Shown piece after piece: positions 51,534 through 60,900 of a stretch of 64,000 bases of DNA (within the stretch, counting starts at the first letter, position 1; each line of letters opens with the position of its first letter). The DNA is from Bog-159 sp963709155 (GTDB lineage: Bacteria > Acidobacteriota > Terriglobia > Bryobacterales > Bryobacteraceae), in assembly GCA_963709155.1 (NCBI GenBank), contig CAVPVD010000001.1, positions 1,051,081 to 1,115,080 of the forward strand, in the 5' to 3' direction. The notes below the pieces were generated by a model. The model had not been told where the DNA came from. It searched no databases and saw nothing but the letters and a program-made list of their open reading frames with translations. Both the position numbers and the translations under genes were made by a program.

Positions 51534-52675
51534 AGCGCACGATCGCGGTGGTGACTTCCTCGCGCGCGGACTACAGCCACCTGTACTGGCCGCTTCGCGA
51601 ACTGGCCGCGCAGCCGTCCGTCGATCTGAAGATCATCGCGCTGGGCCCGCATCTTTCCCCGGAATTCGGCTGCACGGCCGCGGAAATCGAAAAGGATGGA
51701 TTCCCTATCGCGGCGCGCATCGAATGCCTCTTGAGCTCGGACACCGACGTGGGCATGGCCAAGACCATCGGGGTGGCTGTCCTGGGATTGGCGGACTGCC
51801 TGGCTCAAATGCGCCCCGACCTGCTGCTGCTGATCGCCGACCGCTATGAAATGCTGGCGCCCGCGGCGGTGGCCACGGCGCTACGCATTCCGCTGGCGCA
51901 TATCGAAGGCGGCGAGATCAGCGAAGGGGCCATCGACGACGCCGTGCGCAACGCGCTCACAAAGCTTAGCCACATTCACTTCACTTCCACGGAACGGGCG
52001 CGCGCGCGCGTGATCGCGATGGGAGAGCAGGAGTGGCGCGTGCATCGCAGCGGGGCACCCTCGCTCGACCATTTGCGCCGCAGTGCGCTCCTGAGCCGGG
52101 AAGAGGTCGAAGCGCGCCTCGATTTGCGTTTGGAGCCGCCGGCGGCCCTCGTCGCCTACCACCCCACCACCATCGCGCGCGATCCTACGCGCGAAGCCGA
52201 CACCCTTTTTCAGGCGCTCGAATCCGTTCCGGCGCAGCTTGTCTTCTGCTACCCGAACGCGGATGCCGGCAGCCGCCACCTGATTGCGCGCACAGAATCG
52301 TTCATCGAGCGCACCGGAAAGGGCCGCGTCTTTGTCAATCTGGACCCAGTGCTGTACTGGAGCCTGTTGCGATCGGCGGATTTCCTGGTGGGCAACTCCA
52401 GCAGTGGGATTATGGAGGCGGCGTCATTCGGGCTGCCCGCGGTCAATGTGGGGATCCGCCAGCGCGGCCGCGAACGGGGCGGCAACGTGTTGGACGCGGA
52501 AGCCAGTACGGCCTCGATTCTGGAGCGCATCGGTATCGCGATGTCGGATGAGTTTCGCGGTTCGCTACAGGGGATGGAGAATCCTTATGGCGACGGTCAC
52601 GCGTCCGAGAGAATCGTGTCCGTGCTCACCACCGTACCGCTGGGCGAAGAACTTCTGATCAAGCACGCGCCATGA
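51530..52675 (+). CDS. UDP-GlcNAc 2-epimerase-like protein (NeuC/LegG-type)
   Basis: This 381-residue GT-B-fold epimerase starts MKRTIAVVTSSRADYSHLYWPLRELA and has LLLIADRYEMLAPAAVATALRIPLAHIEGGEISEGAIDDAVRNALTKLSHIHFTSTERARARVIAMGE (the DRxE and HxxGG motifs, about 102-150) and VGNSSSGIMEAASFGLPAVNVGIRQRGRERGGNVLDAEAS. The hydrolysing enzymes of this family make ManNAc or 2,4-diacetamido sugars for nonulosonates. It overlaps the preceding gene (ATGA) and the following one (ATGA), so all three are coupled. Confidence 0.88.
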   Translation: MKRTIAVVTSSRADYSHLYWPLRELAAQPSVDLKIIALGPHLSPEFGCTAAEIEKDGFPIAARIECLLSSDTDVGMAKTIGVAVLGLADCLAQMRPDLLLLIADRYEMLAPAAVATALRIPLAHIEGGEISEGAIDDAVRNALTKLSHIHFTSTERARARVIAMGEQEWRVHRSGAPSLDHLRRSALLSREEVEARLDLRLEPPAALVAYHPTTIARDPTREADTLFQALESVPAQLVFCYPNADAGSRHLIARTESFIERTGKGRVFVNLDPVLYWSLLRSADFLVGNSSSGIMEAASFGLPAVNVGIRQRGRERGGNVLDAEASTASILERIGIAMSDEFRGSLQGMENPYGDGHASERIVSVLTTVPLGEELLIKHAP

Positions 52676-53820
52676 GGATTCCGCTTTCATCGCCGGACAT
52701 CTGCGAAGCCGATATCGTATCCGTGGTGGAGGTGCTGCGGACGCCGCGGCTCAGTCTCGGACCGAAGCTTGAGCAATTTGAGGCGGCTATCGCCGGCTAT
52801 ACCGGGGTGCCTTACGCGGTGGCGTTATCTTCCGGCACCGCGGGATTGCACCTGGGGCTGGCCGCCCTCGGCATTGGTGAAGGCGATGAAGTGATCATCC
52901 CTTCTTTCACGTTCATCGCGGTGGCGCACGCGGTGCTTTACGTGCGGGCTACGCCGGTATTCGCGGACATCGATCCGCGTACGCTGAACGTGTCGGCCGA
53001 AAGTGTCGCGCGGGCCATTACGCCGCAAACCCGCGCCCTGATCGTGGTGCATACGTTCGGGTGTCCGGCGGACCTCGATCCGATCTTGCGCCTGGCGGCG
53101 GACCGCGGTATCCGCGTAATAGAAGATGCCTGCGAAGCCCTCGGCGCGGAATACCAGGGAAGGAAAGCCGGCGGGATCGCGGACCTGGGCGTCTTCGCGT
53201 TCTATCCCAACAAGCCCATCACCACCGGCGAGGGCGGGATGGCCGTTACCCGCGATCCGGCATTGGCCGAAACCATGCGCGCGCTGCGCAACCAAGGCCG
53301 GCGCCCGTGCGACGGCTGGCTGGACCATGCTCTGCTGGGCTACAACTACCGGCTCTCGGAGATCCATTGCGCGCTGGGCATCTCGCAGATGGAGAGGATC
53401 GAAAGCATACTGGCGCGGCGCGAGAATCGGGCGGCGCTCTATCGCGAACACCTGCGCGCGGTTCCGGATTTGACGCTCCCGGTCTTTGAAATCGCCGGCG
53501 GACGGGTGTGCTGGTTCGTGTTCGTCGTCAGGCTGGCGGCGCGCTTCACGGAGGCGGACCGGGATGCCATCATAGAGCGCATGGCGGCGCGGGGCATCGC
53601 CTGCGGTCGCTATTTTGCGCCGGTGCACCGCCAGCCTCTCTATGCGGCCTATGCTCGCCGCAGTCCCGATCTTACGGTCACAGACGACGCCGCGCCGCGG
53701 ACCCTGGCGCTTCCTTTTTTCAACCAATTGACCGACGGCCAGATCGCGGAGGTCTGCCAAACTCTCCGTGCGGCGATGGAGTCCAGGTCACCGGGGCAGT
53801 TCCAGCATGTTCAATGCTAG
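52672..53820 (+). CDS. DegT/DnrJ/EryC1/StrS-family PLP aminotransferase (LegC-like)
   Basis: This 382-residue enzyme transfers an amino group to a keto-sugar nucleotide. The PLP Lys is Lys181 in FAFYPNKPITTGEGGM; also seen are ALSSGTAGLHLGLAALGIGEGDEVIIPSFTF (52-81), VIEDACEALGAEYQGRKAGGIADLG and YNYRLSEIHCALGISQM. Together with a 4,6-dehydratase-like and a NeuC/LegG-like gene this fits synthesis of an amino sugar (bacillosamine-type) leading to a legionaminic-acid-like sugar; synthase and CMP-transferase are not in the window. The cluster has no terminator visible; its stop overlaps a small ORF on the other strand. Confidence 0.9.
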   Translation: MRIPLSSPDICEADIVSVVEVLRTPRLSLGPKLEQFEAAIAGYTGVPYAVALSSGTAGLHLGLAALGIGEGDEVIIPSFTFIAVAHAVLYVRATPVFADIDPRTLNVSAESVARAITPQTRALIVVHTFGCPADLDPILRLAADRGIRVIEDACEALGAEYQGRKAGGIADLGVFAFYPNKPITTGEGGMAVTRDPALAETMRALRNQGRRPCDGWLDHALLGYNYRLSEIHCALGISQMERIESILARRENRAALYREHLRAVPDLTLPVFEIAGGRVCWFVFVVRLAARFTEADRDAIIERMAARGIACGRYFAPVHRQPLYAAYARRSPDLTVTDDAAPRTLALPFFNQLTDGQIAEVCQTLRAAMESRSPGQFQHVQC

Positions 53821-54006
53821 CTTGGCTTGCCAGCCGGGAATCATGTTGGGGTTGGGGTAGCCATAGATGGGGCAAACTGGATTCCGTGCCTCCAACTCCA
53901 CACGCATCTGAGCGTGTCTCGAGACGAACGTCTCCAGACTCTCGGATTCGCCAATTAAATAGGTTCGAGGCGGCATCGCCGCCGGGTCCCACGGAGTTAC
54001 TTGCAC
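53788..54006 (-). CDS. Hypothetical small protein
   Basis: A 72-residue frame, MQVTPWDPAAMPPRTYLIGESESLETFVSRHAQMRVELEARNPVCPIYGYPNPNMIPGWQAKLALNMLELPR, on the minus strand, overlapping the last 33 bases of the aminotransferase gene. The regular composition (PIYGYPNPNMIPGW) suggests a real coding stretch, but I know no family and there is no ribosome-binding site at the ATG. It may be a remnant. Confidence 0.35.
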   Translation of the reverse strand: MQVTPWDPAAMPPRTYLIGESESLETFVSRHAQMRVELEARNPVCPIYGYPNPNMIPGWQAKLALNMLELPR

Positions 54007-54135
54007 ATCGATTTCCTCAGCGGCATTGGCGCTCGCCCTTCAACGCGAGCCCACCGCCCACTGGAGTGCGCCGCGCCGCGCCGCGCGTGCCGCCGCCGGC
54101 GATGGTCCGGCGTCTGAATCGCTGGATGGATGCAA

Positions 54136-54354
54136 AGTCACCCCGCTCCGTTCCAGTGGCTTGCGGCGCTAGATCGCGATCTGCCGGAAATCCTTGTCGA
54201 GCGTTAGCAACACCCTGGCGTCCGCTTCCGCGAGGTCCAGGAGGGCAGAGCCTCCGGTACCGGGAGCCTCGGTTCGTACCCAGAACACTTCGTGGCCCGC
54301 CTGCCGCCACGCCTCCACGGCCGGCAACGGGAAGTTCTCACCTGCCAGTCGCAT
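54136..54354 (-). pseudogene. DUF5615/PIN-like toxin remnant with in-frame amber
   Basis: MRLAGENFPLPAVEAWRQAGHEVFWVRTEAPGTGGSALLDLAEADARVLLTLDKDFRQIAI matches the N-terminal part of DUF5615 (PIN-like) proteins, which are usually about 115 residues. A TAG at 54169-54171 follows, then RRKPLERSGVT in the same frame, before similarity is lost. The TAG probably replaces a Gln codon. It lies 14 bases after the DUF433 antitoxin remnant, the usual partner. Both genes are broken. Confidence 0.65.
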
Positions 54355-54368
54355 CAGACGGGAAGATG

Positions 54369-54489
54369 CTACGCCTTGTACTCATGGGCCAGATGGCTGG
54401 CGTACGCCAGGCAAGCCAGGACATCCTCGTGTGCCAAGCCGGGCCCGCGCGCACGTCGGGATGACCACGATACGATCAGGCCAGGACAT
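54369..54489 (-). pseudogene. DUF433 antitoxin remnant
   Basis: The start MSWPDRIVVIPTCARA (DUF433 start, usually DRIVIDPxVxxGKP...) is joined out of frame to GLAHEDVLACLAYASHLAHEYKA, the DUF433 C-terminus. The 25-30 residue helix-turn-helix between them is missing. The ATG is at 54489. DUF433 proteins are antitoxins of DUF5615/PIN-like toxins, the adjacent gene. Confidence 0.65.
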
Positions 54490-54719
54490 GCCTTGATAAT
54501 ACCGCGCAAGGCACCATGCCGCGCGGCGAACTGATCGCCCGATCTGCCTTGTGGCCGAAGTGGACGCGGTGCGGCCAAGGTGCTGTTCGGGCAGATACCG
54601 TGCGCCAGACTGAAGAGTCAACAATCGAGTTGTTCAGGTGCGTTGTCGTGGGGCGGAGCGCTCCCCCAGCGGAGGGGCGTTATACGACTCAGATAACAAG
54701 TGCTTTGTCATGGCTCCTC

Positions 54720-54829
54720 GCAGGCTGCGGAAAAAGGCCTGGCGAAAACGCTCCCTTACGGTCGCGGCTCGGTAAGCTTCTGAGCCGCGCGCGTAAGCAA
54801 GCGGTTTTTGGCCTTTTTCCGCAGCCTGC
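54720..54829. mobile_element. MITE-like element with 20-bp perfect terminal inverted repeats
   Basis: GCAGGCTGCGGAAAAAGGCC (54720-54739) and its exact inverse GGCCTTTTTCCGCAGCCTGC (54810-54829) bound a 70-base interior that carries the family A core (AACGCTCCCTTACGGTCGCG GCTCGG) and, inverted, GAGCCGCGCGCGTAAGC. The 400-base gap from 54490 to 54892 holds this element and no gene; the span 54490-54719 shows nothing I can name. Confidence 0.65.
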
Positions 54830-54892
54830 TAGCTCGAGCCCCGCGGAATCAGGTATGGCCGGCGGATTGAATTCGGACGCGAGGGGACCTGA

Positions 54893-56029
54893 CTACGGCT
54901 CGTGACGGAAAGGGAACCGAAGCGCCGCGTAGCCCAGTGCGGATAGGTCGCTGGTGTCGGCCGCGCGCACCATTTCCCGCAGGATCTTTCTTACATCGGG
55001 ATCGACGGCGTGAGATTCCACCAGCGCCAGGAGCCTTTCACAGCGCTCGACGCGAGCCGGGCCGTAGAACACATAGATCCTTTCGATGCCGGTGGTTTCG
55101 TTGAGCTCAAACGCCTGTCCGGGAGCGGGTATGGTTCTGTCGGCGGCAGAACTGACCGGGTTTGCTCCGGTTTCAAAGCTCACGTTTGGGAAGAGCGCCG
55201 AAACCGCGCCTTGACCATCCTCTTGGAACACGTAAAGCCACATGGACGATTTTGTAGCCACCTGCATCGAAAACCTGTCGCCGGAGTGAAGAGTGAAACC
55301 CTCCGGCAGGGGAAGCGGAGCCTGGCGAGAGGCGCCGCCCGATGAATAATGAAAGATGACACTGACGGGCGGCTCGGTTTTCGGCAGTCCGCGGTAAAGG
55401 ACCGGTCCTTCCGGCTGCAGTTGTTCCGGCGACACCCCACGGGTTCCCGACCCTGCTGGAAAAGGGTGCGCAGGCTGAGGAGGAGGCGGCTGGACGGGGG
55501 ATTTCGGAAGGAGATCCACGCGCGGACGCGACAGTGCGACGGTGGCGTATTCGGGGAGACGATTTACGACGATTAGCGTCAGCATCGCGGCGGCGGCCAG
55601 CGCTCCCGCGGACCCCGTCATCCACCACTTCCCGCCGAGTCCAGCGAGCCATGCAGACTTTTCCACCGGGGCCGGGATGGCGCGCGGCAGCACCCGCAAT
55701 TTCGGACTGGCGGGCTCCCGGGCCATTCTGAACGCGGCAACCTGGAGAAGGCAGGCCTCGCAACGCTCCACATGGTCCGCAACCCATGCATCCGCGGCAT
55801 CCGGCCCACGCTCGACATACGCGGCCAGAGACTCCCAATCCGGGCATCCTGGCACACGCTCAGGCGGCCGGGAAGCGAGCAGATCGACGACGGCGGCACG
55901 CTGACGCCTCAAATCCAGCAACCGCCGTTCGCAGTCCGCGCAACCGCGAATGTGGTTCGCCGTGTCCTCGTCGGAATCCGAGCCGTCCGCCTCAAAGGCG
56001 GCAATATCATCCAGCGAAGGACAACTCAT
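54893..56029 (-). CDS. Membrane protein with two anti-sigma-type zinc fingers and a DUF4384-like domain
   Basis: This 378-residue protein has two HxxxCxxC zinc-finger motifs (HIRGCADCERR at about 26, HVERCEACLLQ at about 86), as in zinc-binding anti-sigma factors. A transmembrane helix follows (WMTGSAGALAAAAMLTLIVV, about 135-155), then a Pro-rich linker and an extracytoplasmic DUF4384-like domain (LPEGFTLHSGDRFSMQVATKSSMWLYVFQEDGQGAVSALFPN). It is the downstream partner of the sigma-like protein gene, on the same strand. Anti-sigma factors hold the sigma until an envelope signal releases it. The sigma-anti-sigma assignment is an inference. Confidence 0.78.
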   Translation of the reverse strand: MSCPSLDDIAAFEADGSDSDEDTANHIRGCADCERRLLDLRRQRAAVVDLLASRPPERVPGCPDWESLAAYVERGPDAADAWVADHVERCEACLLQVAAFRMAREPASPKLRVLPRAIPAPVEKSAWLAGLGGKWWMTGSAGALAAAAMLTLIVVNRLPEYATVALSRPRVDLLPKSPVQPPPPQPAHPFPAGSGTRGVSPEQLQPEGPVLYRGLPKTEPPVSVIFHYSSGGASRQAPLPLPEGFTLHSGDRFSMQVATKSSMWLYVFQEDGQGAVSALFPNVSFETGANPVSSAADRTIPAPGQAFELNETTGIERIYVFYGPARVERCERLLALVESHAVDPDVRKILREMVRAADTSDLSALGYAALRFPFRHEP

Positions 56030-56108
56030 TTAGACCTCGCCATTCCGGCACACTCCTTCAGGGAGACGCCCACCACGCGGAGGCATGGCTTATTTTGGTC
56101 TCCACAAG

Positions 56109-56130
56109 AAGTTAGACGGAAGAATTCGCG
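56109..56130 (-). promoter_or_regulatory. Candidate ECF-type promoter element (GTCTAA -10)
   Basis: AAGTTAGACGGAAGAATTCG and two more bases occur identically at 63971-63992. Read on the minus strand it ends CCGTCTAACTT, and CGTCTAA is the common -10 text of ECF sigma promoters, with CGAAA about 16-17 bases upstream. It lies about 80 bases before the start of the anti-sigma-like gene, next to the sigma-like gene, so it may be that factor's target. Confidence 0.45.
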
Positions 56131-56183
56131 GCTTTCGAGGCGGCCCGCCGGATTCTTCGTCGCAGATTGAAGCCTGGTCCGGA

Positions 56184-57146
56184 TCATTGGGCTGCTCCAC
56201 TTCCACCCATGCTGGCCCGAAACTCGCGCGGGGCCGTCCGTTCCGATAAAGAATCGCCGCCGGGAAAGGATGCCCGCAGACGCTTCATAGATTCTCTCTC
56301 CATGATGCGAATCTGGCCGTCCGTTTTGTTTAGCGCGCGGGCCACCTGGGCAACCGATTTCTCCTCCACGTACCGCAGCCTGATGACCACCCGCTCTTCC
56401 AACGACAGTTGCGCCAAGGCGGCCGGCAGACGGGCCAATTGGCTCTTGAGGACCGCGGCCACGTCCGGTGGGCTCGCGGCATCGGGTGGATCGAATTGCG
56501 GCGGACTTTCGTCGTCTTCATCGGCTGACGAAACCGGTAACTGGGTCTCACGGCCATGCACCTTTATGAAGTGACGCCAGTACTTGCCCCACCCGGCGTG
56601 GAGCGCGGCGCCGCGAATCCGGCCGGCACACTCATCGGCGCCTTCGGGGGAGAGTTTCAGCCGGGAAGCGATCTCCAGAATGTCGCGGCCGAGCATCAAC
56701 TCTTTCAGCACTCCGCGATCGGTAGACGAAAGGCTGTCGGCCCACACCGGCAAAACCACCTTGCCCTTCTCCGATTGCACAAAGCCGATGCGATAGCTAT
56801 GAAAGAAGGCGCCTTCGGGATGCAACACCGAGAAGAGGAAGCTGCTAAGTGCGGCTTGTCCGAGATAGCGCTTCAGTATCACGTTTTCAAGTTGATCGAG
56901 CAGGTAGGCATAACCGCCCAGGATCTGATCGCACTCCTGGCGGAGGAAATGCGCCATGAGCTTGCGAATTCCGACGCGGTGCAGTTGGCAATCGCGGTTA
57001 CAGAAAGGTTTGCACCAGATATAGACAGCCTGGAGGATCTTCTCTCCATATTCCTGAGTGAAGCGGCGGCGGGCGTCCGCGTCGCCAGCGGCTACAGCCT
57101 GGGCCCACTGATAATCCGCGAAGTGCTCGGGAAGGGGCTCAGGCAT
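56184..57146 (-). CDS. Sigma-70-like regulator (region 4 HTH with long N-terminal part)
   Basis: This 320-residue protein ends in an HTH region 4: LSLEERVVIRLRYVEEKSVAQVARALNKTDGQIRIMERESMKRLRASF (about 245-292), the sigma-70 region 4 fold. The N-terminal part (WAQAVAAGDADARRRFTQEYGEKILQAVYIWC, about 14-45; DQLENVILKRYL) resembles sigma region 2, but there is no clear -10-binding text. It is larger than common ECF factors. It is followed by the anti-sigma-like gene. It most likely controls envelope functions; targets are unknown, although a shared motif occurs before two genes in the window. Confidence 0.75.
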   Translation of the reverse strand: MPEPLPEHFADYQWAQAVAAGDADARRRFTQEYGEKILQAVYIWCKPFCNRDCQLHRVGIRKLMAHFLRQECDQILGGYAYLLDQLENVILKRYLGQAALSSFLFSVLHPEGAFFHSYRIGFVQSEKGKVVLPVWADSLSSTDRGVLKELMLGRDILEIASRLKLSPEGADECAGRIRGAALHAGWGKYWRHFIKVHGRETQLPVSSADEDDESPPQFDPPDAASPPDVAAVLKSQLARLPAALAQLSLEERVVIRLRYVEEKSVAQVARALNKTDGQIRIMERESMKRLRASFPGGDSLSERTAPREFRASMGGSGAAQ

Positions 57147-57199
57147 CTTGATTCGGCCTATAGTATCACAAAGGCCGCGCCAGGATGCTCTCGCGGATG

Positions 57200-57242
57200 A
57201 ACGAGCGCTGGGACGCTCCCTAACGGTCGCGGCTCGGCCGAC
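57200..57242. repeat. Family A repeat, short core copy
   Basis: GAACGAGCGCTGGGACGCTC, then CCTAACGGTCGCGGCTCGGC. Only the core of the family A repeat is present, in the gap between the sigma-like gene and the beta-barrel protein gene. Confidence 0.7.
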
Positions 57243-57252
57243 GCTTACTTAT

Positions 57253-57900
57253 TTACCCTCCGAATTGGAAGAACACGCCGAAGGTTGCGCGATAGATCCA
57301 GCGGCCGGTTTGATACAAAGGTCCGCTGCTCAGGAGATAGCCTTTGGTTTCGGCCCGCAATCCGAATCGCTCGTTCAAGTAATAGCGAAAGCCGCCGCCG
57401 AAGTTAGCAGCGAAGTTGGTGCTGACAGGCACTGGCACGGGGGACGAAGGAGTGGTGGAGTATGTTCCCGTATTGGGCTCGTAATCATACCGATTCTCGG
57501 ATCGGGCCGGGGAATGGAGCACGCCGACGCCCGCGACAACGTAGGGGACGATCCGCGTATGGGGTAGACGCACGCGCGCGTGCACGCCGAAGTTGGCATC
57601 GGTGAGCGGGATATCAAACACTTCCTTGTAGTTTGGGGAACCGTTGGGCAGAGGGCTCAGATAGGTTCTCTCAATACTGGGGAAGTAGCTGAATTCGGCA
57701 TAGGGCAGCAGCCATGGCAGCACGGAGTAGGTGATGTTACCCCCGCCCATGGCGCGTGAGTGATCCACGCCATAGCTAAAGCCGGCAAATCCACCGACCT
57801 CAAATTGGTTTTGCCTCAGTATAGCTACATCCTGGGCAACTGCCGGCAAAACCATGGCCAACATCGATAGAGTGACTACTACTCCTGCTCGTTTGCGCAT
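57253..57900 (-). CDS. Outer membrane beta-barrel protein
   Basis: This 215-residue protein has a signal peptide (MRKRAGVVVTLSMLAMVLPAVAQ) and a barrel of alternating strands (FEVGGFAGFSYG, ITYSVLPWLLPYAEFSYFPSIERTYLSPL, NFGVHARVRLPHTRIVPYVVAGVGVLHS, FAANFGGGFRYYLNERFGLRAETKGYLLS) that ends in an aromatic residue region FGVFFQFGG. It belongs to the OmpA/porin-like 8-strand barrel type. The role is unknown. It is the next gene upstream of the big surface protein's end on the same strand. Confidence 0.82.
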   Translation of the reverse strand: MRKRAGVVVTLSMLAMVLPAVAQDVAILRQNQFEVGGFAGFSYGVDHSRAMGGGNITYSVLPWLLPYAEFSYFPSIERTYLSPLPNGSPNYKEVFDIPLTDANFGVHARVRLPHTRIVPYVVAGVGVLHSPARSENRYDYEPNTGTYSTTPSSPVPVPVSTNFAANFGGGFRYYLNERFGLRAETKGYLLSSGPLYQTGRWIYRATFGVFFQFGG

Positions 57901-57946
57901 TCGTTATCCTTGTACGGCAATATTCCGGGCTAAATCAATGGATCTC

Positions 57947-60900
57947 CTACTGTACCGCGATGTAAGCTGTGTTCGACGAGACAGCCCCCATTTGAATCAC
58001 AATCGGAACTGCGTCGCCGGTCTGACTGCCCGCCGGCACTTGTACGTCTATCTGGTATAGCGCCACGGATCCGGGCGACAAGCCCCAGAAGATCGGCGTA
58101 GCAGGCACTCCTCCGATGGTCATAGTAGGCATGGTCACGGTCCACGACAACGGATCCGATCCCGCCTGCTGGCCGTCTTGCGGCTGATTCGTCACCGGCC
58201 CCAGCCCGTTGCAGTAGATCTCGATGTAGTCCACTCCGGCCTGCGCCGGCCGCGACCCTCCCCATGGCGATCCGACGGGCGCGACGATGTATACCGTATT
58301 GGCGATCAGCGCGGCCGCTTGTTTCCCATCCAGGGCGTAGATGGCCGGCTGCACCGCGGCCACCGATACCTGTAGATCCTGCACTGAAACCGTCCCGTCA
58401 CGCTGGATCTTCAGCGGCAGCGGCGCGTTCCGCGGCAACTGCGACGTGGTTGGCACCAGTGCGTTGATCTGCGTCGGGCTGACATAATCCAGCAGCAGCG
58501 GGATGCCGCCCAGCAGCACTTCCGTCCCTTGCGCTTGCGTCGGGAACGGGTACGGATTCGCCGTCCCGTCGGCCAGCATGACACCGTAGATCGAAATGTA
58601 ACTGCCGGCCGCTACCTGGTTGTACTGCGAGATATTATCGATGTTCGGGCTGGCCGCGTTGATGACCGTCACCGGCTGGGCAGCCGATCCCGTCGCCGCC
58701 GCAGTTACCGTTCCCGTCCAGATGTCGGACCGGTTCCCGATGGAATTGTCGCCGACGCCGACCCCGGCCACGGCATACATGCCCACGGGGCCAACCTCGT
58801 TGTTGCTGGCTGTGCTGGTCGGCGTCCAGCCGTACTGCCAGAGAGCTTCCGTCGTACTGTAGACCAGGTTGGGCGTCTCGAGCGTCGCCTGGGTGGCGGA
58901 ATTGTAGATGACCACGCTCAGGGTGGCCCCCACATCGCTATCCGTGATGAGGTTGCCGCAGGAATCTTTAACTTGCACCAGGAGTTGCTGCACCGTTCCG
59001 GCCTGCACTGTGAAACCTTGCTGGCTCAGATTTACGAACTGGGGTGGCAGCACTTCCCCGCCCGGACAGTTCGGCGGCGAGGCCAGCGGATGAACCTTCT
59101 GCTCCCGGGCCGATGCGCCCTGCGAAGCGGTACCGGAAGCCGCGGTTACCACCAGAATGACATTGATCACCTGGCTGCTGCCATCGCCGAATCCGACTCT
59201 GACCTGACCATGGTAAATGCCTGCCCCCAGCGCCCCCGCAGTGCCTTTCACCTGCAATTGCGCAGTGCCCTGGCTTACCAGCGAGCCGCTTGGTGGACTT
59301 ACCGACAGCCATGCGGCCCCATCCCCGGTCACAGTGGCGGCGGCGGTGGTGAAGTTGATTGCCGAGGCATTCGGGTTCGACAGCGTCACGCTGCCCGCGG
59401 GCGCGCTGGATCCACCGGCGGCTTCGAGGATGAGTCCGGTGGGAGCGGCCACTTCGGGCAGCGGCGAGCCGGTGGGCAGCACATTCAGCAGCACGGCGAT
59501 CGACTCGGAATTGCCCGCCGCGCCATTCACCGCCTGCACCGTGATCTGGCCATAGTTGGCGCCCGGCACGGCCTGCGCAGGATCCACGCATACCTCGAGC
59601 GAGCCGGCTGGACCCCCGCTGGTGGCGCTGCCCGTGACCGGCTGGCTGATACTGCCGCAGCCATTAGTGGAGAGCTGCAGCCAGTTACCGCTGGCCTGGG
59701 CGGACCAGTCCATGGTGCCGGTGCCGATGTTGAATACCGTCAACGTCTGTGCGGAAGGTGTCTGGCCGCCGCTTACCGCATTGAATTCCATAGCTCCGGG
59801 CGATAGCAGGATTAACGGTTCGGCCTGTACCACCTGCAAAGTCACATTCACTGTAGCTTGAATGCCGGAACCGGCATTCACCGTCACCAGCGTATGATAG
59901 AGGCCGGCCTGCACCGCGGACGGGTTCAGCGTGATACAGATAGACGCCGGGTTGGTGAATGTCACCGATCCGGAGGCGCCGCAGGAGACCGTCAGCCAGG
60001 GCAGCACGGCCGCGGTGACGGTGTAGTTGAGCGTTCCACCACCGGTATTGAAGACCTGCACTTGCCGCTGAATGCTGGAGCCGGTGGCCGCCGCGGAGAC
60101 TGTCAGATACTGGGGCGAAACGACCAGTTGCGGCTGCGCGGGAGTCACCGTGAGCGTGACATTGACAAGAGCCGCTGCCGATGGGCTGCCTTGGGGAGCA
60201 ACGGTCAATGTGGCCGTGTTGGTACAGGATGCCGGGCCTGGACACGTGGGCAGGTTGGAGAGATTCGGCAGAGAGACTGTCACGTTATCGGGAGTCTGTC
60301 CGGTACCGGCTGCCGCTTTCAACCAATTGGCGGACGTGGTTACCGAATACTTCAGAGGCGCGCCGCTGCTGAATACGGAGACAGTCTGCGGGGTGGGAAG
60401 GCTGCCTCCTTGCTGGTAGGTGAAGGTGAGATTCTGGGGACTGACGAATAGCCGCGCCGTGTTGGGTACTATGGTGAAGGTAGCCGCATTGGAGGCCGAT
60501 CCGCCGGTGTTGAATACAGTCACACTGGCGCTGCCTGGCACGGCGATCAGGCCAGCGGGCACCAAGGCCGTTAGCTGGTTTTGGTTGACATAGCTGGTCG
60601 CCACGGGTGAGGCGTTCCAGTGTACGACAGCACCGGAGAGGAAGTTCGCGCCGTTGACGATCAGGGTGAAGTCCGGCCCCCCTGCGGTCGCCGTAGTAGG
60701 GATCAACGCGCTGATGCTGGGAGCGGGTGGTGGGTTAATCTGAAACGTCACCGTGTTGGACGCCTGACCGCCAGGGTTCACCACTTGCACGCTAGCGCTG
60801 CCTGCCGCGGCAATCAGGCCCGCGGGCACGGCGGCCGTCAATTGGCTTGCGTTGAGGTAAGTCGTAACCAGGGGAGAGTTATTCCACTGCACCTTCGCGC

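Noticed and set aside
54516..54905. 129-codon plus-strand open frame across the MITE-like element
   Set aside because: It runs through inverted repeats and the family A core and has no recognisable domain or start signal.
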